Shown here piece after piece: positions 9,623-17,070 of a stretch of DNA of 64,000 nt. The stretch is from NCBI GenBank assembly GCA_947591155.1, contig CANQDA010000001.1, forward strand, positions 124,001 through 188,000, written 5' to 3'. The notes under the pieces were generated by a model. The model saw nothing but the letters and a program-made list of their open reading frames with translations, searched no databases and was not told where the DNA came from. Position numbers and translations under genes: made by a program. The DNA is from an uncultured Lachnospiraceae bacterium. GTDB lineage: Bacteria > Bacillota > Clostridia > Lachnospirales > Lachnospiraceae. The number at the start of each line of letters is the position of its first letter. Position 1 is the first letter of the stretch.

Positions 9623-11167
9623 TTAATACACTACCCATCTTCCACTACGGCTATATCCAACAAACTCTGCCACATGTTCTTTATTCATAGCCGACAACTC
9701 CTTTTTCAAAGCATACATTGAAACCCCCAGCATTTCCGTCATCCTCTTTTTCGAAATAGTTGGATTTTCCTTTATAAGTACTATTACTTGTTCTCGCAAC
9801 GATAATTCTTGTACTTTTTCTGTTTTTTTAACTGATGGGGTTGATTTTGAGGTTGATTTTGGGGTTGATGGGGCTGATTTTGGGGTTGAATCGCTCATCA
9901 TACCGCTCTTTTCTTCCAAAAACGCTTCATGAATGAACAGTCTCGTTATAAAATAACTGTGAGCCTCATCCGTTTCAAACTCCGGTTTTGGTGAACCGTT
10001 CGCATCCAATGCATCCAAAATCTTCTTAAATCCGGTATTCCTGCCTTCTGTCAGATGCAGCTCTTTCAGGAAATCACCAATCCTGCGGTTCCTGTAACGG
10101 CGATTTGACACTCGGTAGGACTTCAGTCCTTCTATTGTGACCGACCGATCCGGTCCCGGAAAACTTAATATTTCGATTCGGTCACTTTCTACTCTAACCT
10201 CAATCGGCTCTCTCTCATCGTAAGCCCGATGGTACACAGCATTTGACAACGCCTCCTCCAATGCAGCAAACGGATAATTGAAAAAGCGATCCGCCTCCGC
10301 ACGTTCCGGATATTTTATTACTTTTTCCGTAATAATCGTATTTCTGATGTACTGCAAAGCTTCCCGTAACTGCTGATGAATAGGTCCCTTAAAGGTCTGT
10401 TCAACAATATGATCACCGCCCAGACCATCCGGGAACTGAACGACATCTATCTGTGTATAAGGGAAAAATTTTTCAGGCTCCATGCTGAAAAACATTAATC
10501 CTACATTTTTGGGCTTCCTATATTCAGGAAGATCACTGACAATGCTCATATCCTTGCACACTTCAATGAAATCGCCCGTTTTTGATTTTTCATATAGAGA
10601 ACTCTTTACCTCTTTCAGGTAGTTCTGAATAAGCGTAATGTTCAAATCAGATATTTCCGCCTGATGATTGATCCGATCATCGAAAGGAACCCTGTTCGCC
10701 AAACTGAACAGGTCTTTTTCTTCATCGTCTGACGGTACAACGGTACTGGACATTTTTCTGATATAATGAACACGTTCTTTATTATCTTTCTCCATAGTTT
10801 TTGGGCACGAATAAGGTCTGTTGTCTCCTCCCGGACACCAGAGAACAATAAATTTCTTATTTTCATAGTCAACAACTTCCACAATCGGCATATAAGCCGG
10901 TCTGAGCAATTTGCATTTTGACAGAATACTTCTCTGATAGGCGTCAACCTTATCAATAGGGACTCCTTTCAATGGATAAACAGGGCGCCCTTCCTTTTCT
11001 TCCACTCCAATGACAATATAGCCGCCGCCCCAGTTATCCAGATCATTCGCAAAAGCACAAACTGTCTTCAGGGAAGCTCCTGCATCCCAGGTTTCTTTGA
11101 ATTCAATTCTCGCCCATTCAACAACATTCCCAGATAATAACGTCTTTATGTTTGTTGGTATTGCCAT
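9623..11167 (-). CDS. AlbA_2/Schlafen-domain regulator with HATPase_c_4 domain
   Basis: This 514-residue protein has an N-terminal AlbA_2 (Schlafen AAA_4-like) domain with EFKETWDAG and FANDLDNWGGGYIVIGVEE, then an HATPase_c_4-like region (AALEEALSNAVYHRAYDER, then IEILSFPGP), a Ser/Thr/Pro/Lys linker made of STPKS-type repeats, and a C-terminal winged-helix segment. Proteins of this class are usually called ATP-binding transcriptional regulators; Schlafen/AlbA_2 proteins also occur in defence contexts. It stands alone between a terminator-like inverted repeat and uvrB, and its base composition looks more AT-rich than its neighbours, so recent acquisition is possible. Target and ligand are unknown. 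Confidence 0.8.
   Translation of the reverse strand: MAIPTNIKTLLSGNVVEWARIEFKETWDAGASLKTVCAFANDLDNWGGGYIVIGVEEKEGRPVYPLKGVPIDKVDAYQRSILSKCKLLRPAYMPIVEVVDYENKKFIVLWCPGGDNRPYSCPKTMEKDNKERVHYIRKMSSTVVPSDDEEKDLFSLANRVPFDDRINHQAEISDLNITLIQNYLKEVKSSLYEKSKTGDFIEVCKDMSIVSDLPEYRKPKNVGLMFFSMEPEKFFPYTQIDVVQFPDGLGGDHIVEQTFKGPIHQQLREALQYIRNTIITEKVIKYPERAEADRFFNYPFAALEEALSNAVYHRAYDEREPIEVRVESDRIEILSFPGPDRSVTIEGLKSYRVSNRRYRNRRIGDFLKELHLTEGRNTGFKKILDALDANGSPKPEFETDEAHSYFITRLFIHEAFLEEKSGMMSDSTPKSAPSTPKSTSKSTPSVKKTEKVQELSLREQVIVLIKENPTISKKRMTEMLGVSMYALKKELSAMNKEHVAEFVGYSRSGRWVVY
9836..9897. repeat. Degenerate repeat encoding the Ser/Thr/Pro/Lys linker
   Basis: Within the AlbA_2 regulator gene, short units of the form GGGGTTGATTTTG / GGGGCTGATTTTG repeat about five times and encode an STPKS-like linker between the HATPase-like part and the winged helix. 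The repeat keeps the reading frame. Linker length could therefore vary between strains without breaking the protein. Confidence 0.6.
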
Positions 11168-11257
11168 CGAAGTCACTTCCTTCCATCTATGTCAATGTTG
11201 ATTCAAATCATTTATCCTTACAAAAAAAGTACTGCAAAGAGTATAGCATAAACAAAA

Positions 11258-11310
11258 TAAAAAGTATAGACCTTTCCAGAACATTTGTTCTTTTTTGTCT
11301 ATACTTTTTA
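11258..11310 (-). terminator. Large inverted repeat between DUF2284 gene and AlbA_2 gene
   Basis: TAAAAAGTATAGAC (11258-11271) pairs perfectly with GTCTATACTTTTTA (11297-11310) around a 25-base loop. The A/T-rich outer stem resembles a bidirectional intrinsic terminator and lies just past the DUF2284 stop. It also sits in the promoter region of the AlbA_2 gene, so an operator role is possible. Confidence 0.5.
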
Positions 11311-11348
11311 TTCGCAATTAATCCGCTGTTCTCGAAACGTCCCGCCCG

Positions 11349-11885
11349 TCACTCTCCGTCGAAGCAGAACATGCTGAACAGTGCCACCGTGTTCGGGCCG
11401 TAGTCGTACTCCATGCCGCACTTGTCCGCCATGTCCTTCACGAAGACACAGTACGCAGACATGCAGGAAAACATAAGATCCGGGAAACGGCAGGGCTTTC
11501 CCTCCACGATCGCGCAGGTCTCGCAGAGGTTGCAGCCGCTCGCCCCGACCATCAGGCCTTTTCGCCCCGTCCGGTCGATAAACTCGCGCGTAAGCTTGTT
11601 GTGCTTCCCCTTGGCCGGCTTCGTCTCCTTGCCGTCCATCGGGTCATCCACATCCCAGACTGTCTGAAGCACGACCGCCATCGGCCATTTCTGAATTCGC
11701 GCCTTCATCTCCTCCACGGTGCCGCAATCCGGCGGGCAGGCGTAATTCACGCCATACTTCCCGCACAGATTCTCCTCACACAGCGGGCGAAACGCCGGTA
11801 TGAACTCAATATCCTTCGTCTCGATCAACGCCGCAGCGGCAAATCCCATCTCCATCGCAAGCTCCGGCAAGTCATCTCTGTGCAT
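11349..11885 (-). CDS. DUF2284 predicted metal-binding protein
   Basis: The 178-residue protein is cysteine-rich. It contains CEENLCGKYGVNYACPPDCG near residues 36-55 and CNLCETCAIVEGKPC in the second half, the pattern of the DUF2284 (COG5423-like) family of predicted metal-binding proteins. The cysteine spacing suggests an Fe-S or zinc site. The biochemical function is unknown. It is a single gene: upstream lies a short spacer to the Lys/Ala-rich gene at 12031, and downstream is the inverted repeat at 11258-11310. Confidence 0.8.
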   Translation of the reverse strand: MHRDDLPELAMEMGFAAAALIETKDIEFIPAFRPLCEENLCGKYGVNYACPPDCGTVEEMKARIQKWPMAVVLQTVWDVDDPMDGKETKPAKGKHNKLTREFIDRTGRKGLMVGASGCNLCETCAIVEGKPCRFPDLMFSCMSAYCVFVKDMADKCGMEYDYGPNTVALFSMFCFDGE

Positions 11886-12030
11886 GTCAATTCCTCCTCC
11901 AACTGTCTCTCTGTTTTTCCTTTTCCTGTCTTCTCAGCCCACTTTGTTCCCCTGAAAAAGTAAGGGAAAGCACAGAACGCGCCTCCCCGCTCCGCACTTT
12001 CCTTCTATCTTTTCTTCACGTTCGTCAAGC

Positions 12031-12531
12031 TCAATAGTAATAGATCGGCATCGCGTCGCCGATCTTGACCGCGTTCGTCTCCGGCTGTGCCGCTGTCCCA
12101 GTCTTCGATGTTCCTTCAGCCGGCTTTCTTCCTGTATCTTTCTTCACTCCCGGCTTTCTGCCGCGCGTCGTCTTCTTCGCTGCAGCAACAACCGTCTCGT
12201 TCTTTTTCTTCCGTCCGGGTCTCTTTTTCGGCGTCTCTGCCGCCATTGTCTCTTTCACAGGCTTTGCCTCTTTCGCGGCCTTCGCAACTTTCGCCGGTTT
12301 TGTCTCCTTCGCAGCTTTCGCCTTTGAAGACGACTTTCCGGCCTTCGCCGTCGACGCAGTCTTTTCCTTCTTCTCCGTCTTCGAAGCTACACTTTCCTTT
12401 TCCGCTTCGATTTCTGCCTCCGCTGCCGTCTTTGTCTTCTCCTCCGCAGTCGTCACAGTCTTCTCCGGCGCATCCGCCTTTTTCGACGCCGCCTTCGAGG
12501 CTCGCGCCATGCTCGCCTTACCTACCGCCAT
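12031..12531 (-). CDS. Lys/Ala-rich AT-hook-like (histone H1-like) small protein
   Basis: The 166-residue protein is strongly basic and low in complexity, built from Ala, Lys, Glu and Thr with AKAAKEAKPVKE-like repeats. It has two AT-hook-like patches (KKRPGRKKK and TRGRKPGVKK) and ends in a short non-repetitive tail KIGDAMPIYYY. This composition resembles bacterial histone H1-like nucleoid proteins. Its start overlaps the end of the ParA gene by 14 bp, so the two are translationally linked. I infer DNA binding, possibly as a ParA partner in place of ParB. Low complexity makes homology assignment unreliable. Confidence 0.6.
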   Translation of the reverse strand: MAVGKASMARASKAASKKADAPEKTVTTAEEKTKTAAEAEIEAEKESVASKTEKKEKTASTAKAGKSSSKAKAAKETKPAKVAKAAKEAKPVKETMAAETPKKRPGRKKKNETVVAAAKKTTRGRKPGVKKDTGRKPAEGTSKTGTAAQPETNAVKIGDAMPIYYY

Positions 12532-13321
12532 ATTTCATGACCTCCTCCGCTAATTTTTTATATTCTAAAGCGCTTCTCGTGCTTCTTTTGTACACACTGA
12601 CCGGCTTCGACGCGTCCTGCGACCACTCGATCGCGGAATCCACATGGATGAACGTGTCAAACACCCGTATCTCCTCGTATTCGCCCAATATCTCTCTCGT
12701 CTGCCGGTAGTAGTTTTTCCGCTCGTCCACCTTCGTGATCAGCACGCCCAGCACCTCAGCGTCCGTCATGTCCTCCAACTTCCCGAGGAAGTCAAACATA
12801 TTCGCCAGACCGAATAGCCCCCAGGGCGTGGCCTCGACCGGGATGACGATCTCGTCCGACGCGCACAGAACGTTCACCACCCAGGTGCCAAGCGTCGGCG
12901 GCGCGTCGATCAGGATATAATCATATACGCCGGATCTCCGAATATTCTTCAAACACTTTTTGAGCACCAGCTCTCTCTGCATCATCGAGAACAAATCATA
13001 CTCGATCTGGCTCATCAAAATCGAGGACGGGATCAGATCCAGATTCGCATACGGCGCCTCAACCACATAATCGCTGAGGTCCTTCTTCGCGCGGATTGCG
13101 TCGTAGAGCGTCTTTCCGCTTTCCGCAATCTCAAGCACCTGCTCCTCGTCGAAGAACGACAACGAGAGGTTCAGCTGCATGTCTCCATCCACCAACAGCA
13201 CCCGCTTCCCCAGCGCGGCCAGCTCGTAGCCGAGATTCGCGCAGGTCGTCGACTTTCCACTTCCTCCCTTGTTGTTGGTAAAGCAGATCACCTTTGTCTC
13301 TTTTTTCGCATTTTCCGCCAT
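12518..13321 (-). CDS. ParA/Soj-family partition ATPase
   Basis: The 267-residue protein has the deviant Walker A NNKGGSGKSTTCANLG near residue 15, Walker A' LLVDGDMQLNLS, and DYILIDAPPTLGTWVVN. These mark ParA/Soj ATPases, which bind nucleoid DNA and position plasmids, chromosomes or protein complexes. The ATG at 13321 follows GGAG with good spacing; a longer upstream start is possible. No ParB-like gene with a ParB nuclease or HTH domain is next to it. Its neighbours are the AT-hook-like protein that overlaps its 3' end and the unrecognised gene at 13538 upstream. Confidence 0.88.
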   Translation of the reverse strand: MAENAKKETKVICFTNNKGGSGKSTTCANLGYELAALGKRVLLVDGDMQLNLSLSFFDEEQVLEIAESGKTLYDAIRAKKDLSDYVVEAPYANLDLIPSSILMSQIEYDLFSMMQRELVLKKCLKNIRRSGVYDYILIDAPPTLGTWVVNVLCASDEIVIPVEATPWGLFGLANMFDFLGKLEDMTDAEVLGVLITKVDERKNYYRQTREILGEYEEIRVFDTFIHVDSAIEWSQDASKPVSVYKRSTRSALEYKKLAEEVMKYGGR

Positions 13322-13391
13322 CTGTTCTCCACCGCTCCTTTGCAGCTCACGCAAGACGTTCCGGCATCTATCAGCCAACCTGAACTGTCAG

Positions 13392-13517
13392 GCCGTCATG
13401 CCGTACCTCCTTCTGTACATCAGACTGCTATGCCACATCCTTTCTGCACATCAGGCTGTCATGCAATACCTCCTTCTGTATATCGGGCTGCTATGCCGTA
13501 TCCTTTCTGCACAGCGG
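13392..13517. repeat. Tandem repeat of alternating 32- and 31-bp units
   Basis: Four abutting units (13392-13423, 13424-13454, 13455-13486, 13487-13517) follow an A-B-A-B pattern. The A units contain GTCATGC and ACCTCCTTCTGTA; the B units contain TGCTATGCC and ATCCTTTCTGCACA. A partial fifth unit follows. The array fills the spacer between the gene at 13538 and the ParA gene. It looks like duplication of a 63-bp unit that itself arose by duplication. Confidence 0.85.
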
Positions 13518-13537
13518 GCCGTCCTGCGCGCCTGTGC

Positions 13538-13975
13538 TTAGAAAATCCCCAGTATCTTCTCATTGAAAGAATTGTATATCGTGTCGTAGTCCCTATAATC
13601 AATGTTGCTGTCCTGAAACGTACTTCTCCAGCTGTCCCGCACCGCATCCGCGATCCGTTTTGCCTCCGGATGGTTCGTCAACAGGATCGCCGGAAATACA
13701 TAGAAGATCATAAAGAAATTCAAATCCGCCTGTCTGCGCGAGCGTATCTTCCCCTTTACCTGAAACGCCTCCCGGACCCGCCCGGTAAACGCCTGCGCGA
13801 GCTGTTTCGCCGCCGCGTCCTTATCTTCGGCCGCGTCCACATAGTCGGTCATCTCCCGGAGGATCCCCTCGTTCCTCTCCCGGAACGCTTTCATATTCTT
13901 TTCATAGGAGGCCTTCTTCAGGCGCTTCATCATCTCCGACATTCCCTCGAACATCGTCTCCGCGTGATCCAGCAT
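13538..13975 (-). CDS. Unrecognised protein upstream of parA
   Basis: This 145-residue protein is not one I recognise. The N-terminal half is charged and helical (KRLKKASYEKNMKAFRERNEG). The middle has a hydrophobic stretch, FFMIFYVFPAILL, followed by NHPEAKRIADAVRDSWR. It ends with Tyr/Asn-rich sequence. It lies directly upstream of the ParA gene in the same direction, separated by the 31/32-bp repeats, so the two and the AT-hook-like gene may form one unit. The coding call rests on length, start context and codon use like the neighbours. Confidence 0.6.
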   Translation of the reverse strand: MLDHAETMFEGMSEMMKRLKKASYEKNMKAFRERNEGILREMTDYVDAAEDKDAAAKQLAQAFTGRVREAFQVKGKIRSRRQADLNFFMIFYVFPAILLTNHPEAKRIADAVRDSWRSTFQDSNIDYRDYDTIYNSFNEKILGIF

Positions 13976-14106
13976 ACTTCTCCTCCGTTTTTCCTTTCAA
14001 TCACACAGACAAAAATTCCTGCCCGCTGCGCGGCCCGCATTCTGCTCCTCAGAGACTATACGTACATCAGCCACGGACTTCCTTATGCAGGTCTGCGCAC
14101 AACAGA

Positions 14107-14151
14107 GCGCGCAGGCTGTCTGTCTATAGAGACATCTTACCACCTGCGCGC
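14107..14151 (-). terminator. GC-rich stem-loop after fucU
   Basis: GCGCGCAGG and CCTGCGCGC form a perfect 9-bp stem around a 27-base loop, just past the fucU stop. The T run (CTTTTTC) lies on the plus side, so on the minus strand the stem is preceded rather than followed by the U-type tract. It may cap the sugar-operon mRNA or terminate transcription coming from the other side. The rest of the 190-bp spacer 13976-14165 shows no gene. Confidence 0.4.
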
Positions 14152-14165
14152 CTTTTTCACAAGTA

Positions 14166-14606
14166 TTAATCTGTCACAACGCCCTTCTGCAGCATCACGT
14201 TCGCGTACAGAGCGCTCTCTCCGGTCGCGATGATCGCGTAAGCCTTCTTCGCTTCCTCATAGAACGCGAAACGCTCAATGTTGCCAACGGCCTTCGCGCC
14301 TCTCTCGTCGTACTTCGCGATGATCTCCTTGTAGGTATCCCAGATCGGCGTCTCCACGTCGTCACCCGGCATCACTTCCATCAGATTCACCGGATGCTCC
14401 ACATAGGTGTCGAGCGGGAAGAGCTGCAGGATCGCGTCCAAAATCTCCGGCACGCCGTGTCCGTCGCAGCGGATCACAATCGCGTCCCTGCCCATGGACT
14501 CCGCCGGGAAATTTCCGTCCGAGATCACGATGCGGTCGCTGTGGCCCATCTCCGCGAGCACCATCAGAAGCTCCGGGGAGAGAATTTTCGGTATTCCTTT
14601 TAACAT
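14166..14606 (-). CDS. fucU: FucU/RbsD-family sugar mutarotase (L-fucose mutarotase)
   Basis: The 146-residue protein starts MLKGIPKILSPELLMVLAEM and contains GHSDRIVISDGNFPAES and the C-terminal YANVMLQKGVV, which matches FucU more closely than RbsD. FucU interconverts alpha and beta anomers of L-fucose to feed FucI. The ATG at 14606 has AGGAGG eight bases upstream; the 50 in-frame residues before it lie in a tandem repeat and are not family-like. It is the last gene of the sugar operon, 238 bp after the solute-binding protein gene. Confidence 0.9.
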   Translation of the reverse strand: MLKGIPKILSPELLMVLAEMGHSDRIVISDGNFPAESMGRDAIVIRCDGHGVPEILDAILQLFPLDTYVEHPVNLMEVMPGDDVETPIWDTYKEIIAKYDERGAKAVGNIERFAFYEEAKKAYAIIATGESALYANVMLQKGVVTD

Positions 14607-14661
14607 AAGTCTGTCCTCCTGTCGTTGCTGATCCGTCATGGAACGTTCAAACATCCCACGA

Positions 14662-14736
14662 CATACAGATTTTCCACATGCACGGTCGGAACTCTCCGGC
14701 ATACGGATTTCCACATGCATGATCAGAACTCTCCGC
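14662..14736. repeat. Two-copy 37/38-bp tandem repeat upstream of fucU
   Basis: Units 14662-14699 and 14700-14736 share CATAC(A/G)GATTT, CCACATGCA and GAACTCTCCG. They lie in the spacer between the solute-binding protein gene and fucU, about 55 bp before the fucU start codon, and would be in the transcript leader. Confidence 0.8.
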
Positions 14737-14844
14737 ATGAACAGGGACAGCCGCAAGCATGTCCCGCCGATCCCGACGAGCCTGTCGCGGCTGCCCCCTC
14801 TCGTTCTACAATTTAATTGTAATTACAAGTCCGTCCTGTGACGA

Positions 14845-15930
14845 TTAGTCATAAAGGTTCGGAGCGATGTCCGGGTCTTCGATCGTCTCAGCATTGTACC
14901 AGTAACCCTCGGTCGGAACGTCCTCAACTTCCTCGCCATTAGCGATCTTCGTCAGAACGTCAACCGTCGTGATACCCATAGCCAGCGGGGACTGGGTAAC
15001 AGCGCCGAACATTGTGCCGTCGGTAACAGCTGCCTTGATCGTTGCGCCTGCGTCGAAGCCTGCTGCCAGAACAGTGGTCTCCGGATCGCTGCCAAGGATG
15101 CCAAGGTTGCCGTTTGCCGTCAGGATACCCTCTGCAGCTACCTGGTTGGAGCCGAAGATACCGATCAGGTCTTCTTTGTTCATGATGTTGGAAGCCTCGG
15201 TCGCGCACAACTCAACCGTCGTCTGCGCCGGAACCGCTACCTCGATGATGATGTCTGCGGAAGCCTCGTCGCCAGCGTCTGCACAGTTGTTTACATAGTA
15301 CTCGTTACCAACGACAGCAACGCTCTTGCCGTCAGCGGTAGCCAGCTCTGTGAACTTGTCGATGAAGCCAAGGCCACGGCCCGTGATGGACTCAGAAGTA
15401 GCTTCCTGGTTAACCTCACCGATTCTTACCGGTGCCTCTGCCGCAGCGATCTTATCCTTCAGAGCCGCGTACAGGTTCTCAGCCGCCGTAGCGCCTGCGC
15501 CGTAGTTATCGGTAGCGATCAGGGAGTAAACAGATCCTTCCGGAGCATCCGGAACACCCGAGTCGAACAGAACAACCGGGATGCCGGCGTCCTTCGCTGC
15601 CTGCAGGGAATCGAGAACCGCTTCCTGATCACAAGCCGCAAGGCCGATGCCGTCCGGCTTCTTTGCGATCGCGTCGTTCAGCATGTTCACCTGATCCGCG
15701 ATATCGGACTCTGCGTTCGGGCCGTTGGAGTTAGCCGTAACGCCAAGTTTTTCCTTCTCGGAATCGATACCCTTCACAGCCGCCTGCCAGTAGGAAGACT
15801 GATAGCTCTTAACGATGATCTCAAACGTGTAATCGCCGTTTGCCGTCACTTCCTCTGCGGATGCAACTACGCCCAGTGCTGACACTGCCATAACCGCGCC
15901 CAATACTACTGCAAAAAATCTTTTCTTCAT
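14845..15930 (-). CDS. Sugar ABC transporter substrate-binding protein (Peripla_BP_4 type)
   Basis: The 361-residue protein is a periplasmic-binding-protein-like type 1 sugar receptor: YTFEIIVKSYQSSYWQAAVKG, QVNMLNDAIAKKPDGIGLA, AGIPVVLFDSGVP and IGIFGSNQVAAEGI are typical. It should capture the sugar for the two permeases and ATPase encoded upstream. The signal peptide (KKRFFAVVLGAVMAVSALG then VVASAEE) ends in an AxA-like site and has no lipobox cysteine, unlike most Gram-positive receptors. The gene comes after the transporter genes rather than first, and hairpins at 15998-16040 may raise its mRNA level. The ligand is not certain; L-fucose or a related sugar is inferred from fucI and fucU. 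Confidence 0.92.
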   Translation of the reverse strand: MKKRFFAVVLGAVMAVSALGVVASAEEVTANGDYTFEIIVKSYQSSYWQAAVKGIDSEKEKLGVTANSNGPNAESDIADQVNMLNDAIAKKPDGIGLAACDQEAVLDSLQAAKDAGIPVVLFDSGVPDAPEGSVYSLIATDNYGAGATAAENLYAALKDKIAAAEAPVRIGEVNQEATSESITGRGLGFIDKFTELATADGKSVAVVGNEYYVNNCADAGDEASADIIIEVAVPAQTTVELCATEASNIMNKEDLIGIFGSNQVAAEGILTANGNLGILGSDPETTVLAAGFDAGATIKAAVTDGTMFGAVTQSPLAMGITTVDVLTKIANGEEVEDVPTEGYWYNAETIEDPDIAPNLYD

Positions 15931-15997
15931 TTCTTACCCTCCTTAAAATGTTTGGTAGTTTATATGAAGTCTTTCGACTACATACCACGTTAATTCC

Positions 15998-16040
15998 GCC
16001 CCGAAGGGGCCTGTATTACGGTGTACCCTGCGGGTATACC
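15998..16040 (-). other. Double hairpin between permease and binding-protein genes
   Basis: Two adjacent stem-loops: GCCCC-GAA-GGGGC (15998-16010) and a 9-bp stem with TGC loop, GGTGTACCC paired with GGGTATACC (16020-16040, one G-T pair). There is no U tract. Hairpins in this position commonly protect the binding-protein part of the mRNA from decay so that more receptor than permease is made; that role is inferred. Confidence 0.55.
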
Positions 16041-16049
16041 TGGTAAATT

Positions 16050-17057
16050 TTAATGCACTTCCCTGCGCTTCTTGATGACGTCGATCAGGACCGCGCCGAT
16101 CAGGACAAGGCCGGTAATGATCTGCTGCCAGTTCGCCTGCAGTCCTATGAACGGAAGGCCCGTCTTCAGAAGACAGATGACGAACACGCCGAGCAGGGAA
16201 CCCGTCACGCTGCCCGCGCCGCCGGACGCCGAGACGCCGCCGATGATCGCTCCGCCGATCGCCTCCAGCTCAAAGCCTGCGCCCGTACCCGGCTGAACCG
16301 TCGCGAACACCGCCGAGTAGGCGATCGCCGCGAGACCCGCAAACAGACCGGAGATCACGTAGGCCATGATGTGGTATAATTTCACGTTGACGCCGGAGAG
16401 CTTCGCAGCCTCCTTGTTGCTGCCGATACCGATCGTGTAGCGCCCGACCTTCGTGTGGTTGAGCACATAGGACATCACGGCCACGAGGATCAGCACCCAG
16501 ATGATACCGATCGGGATCTTGTTGCGCGCGTCAATGCTGATCTTGAAGATGTTGCGGAACCAGCCGCCCGGCTGCGTGGCCGTCGGCCAGGTGATACCGA
16601 AACCGCCGACGATGATCGCTCCGAGTCCGCGCGTGATCATGCAGGTACACAGAGTCACGAGGAACGGCGGAATGTCCATCACCGCCACGAGCGTTCCGTT
16701 GATCAGGCCGATCGCGACGCCGAAGAGCACCGTCACCAGCATACCGCCCCAGACCGGGAAATTATGGAACGAAATCAGGTAGCCGCCGACCAGTGAGTAG
16801 CAGATCAGGCCGGTACCGATCGAGAGGTCCACGCCTCCGGTGATCAGCGGGAATGTCACGCCGATCGACATCAGTACGATGTAGTACGAGTAGTCCAGAA
16901 TACTGACGATCGTCGTATACTTCCGGAAGTTCGCACTCATCACAGAGAAGAACAGAAACAGCGCAATGATGACCAGAATAACGATGAACTTCTGTCCTCC
17001 CAATTTGTCCAGCGACGATTTCTTCTTCGCCGCAACTGCCGTATTTTGATTCGCCAT
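16050..17057 (-). CDS. Sugar ABC transporter permease, RbsC family
   Basis: The 335-residue membrane protein starts MANQNTAVAAKKKSS and has about eight to ten hydrophobic segments, with the family motifs ITGGVDLSIGT (near residue 80) and EAAKLSGVN followed by YVISGLFAGLAAIA. It forms half of the import channel. The ATG at 17057 follows GGAGGGAGAAGACC. The neighbouring ATPase gene stops 13 bp upstream, which implies cotranscription. A second, related permease lies at 18637, so the importer may be a heterodimer. Confidence 0.93.
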   Translation of the reverse strand: MANQNTAVAAKKKSSLDKLGGQKFIVILVIIALFLFFSVMSANFRKYTTIVSILDYSYYIVLMSIGVTFPLITGGVDLSIGTGLICYSLVGGYLISFHNFPVWGGMLVTVLFGVAIGLINGTLVAVMDIPPFLVTLCTCMITRGLGAIIVGGFGITWPTATQPGGWFRNIFKISIDARNKIPIGIIWVLILVAVMSYVLNHTKVGRYTIGIGSNKEAAKLSGVNVKLYHIMAYVISGLFAGLAAIAYSAVFATVQPGTGAGFELEAIGGAIIGGVSASGGAGSVTGSLLGVFVICLLKTGLPFIGLQANWQQIITGLVLIGAVLIDVIKKRREVH

Positions 17058-17070
17058 GGTCTTCTCCCTC

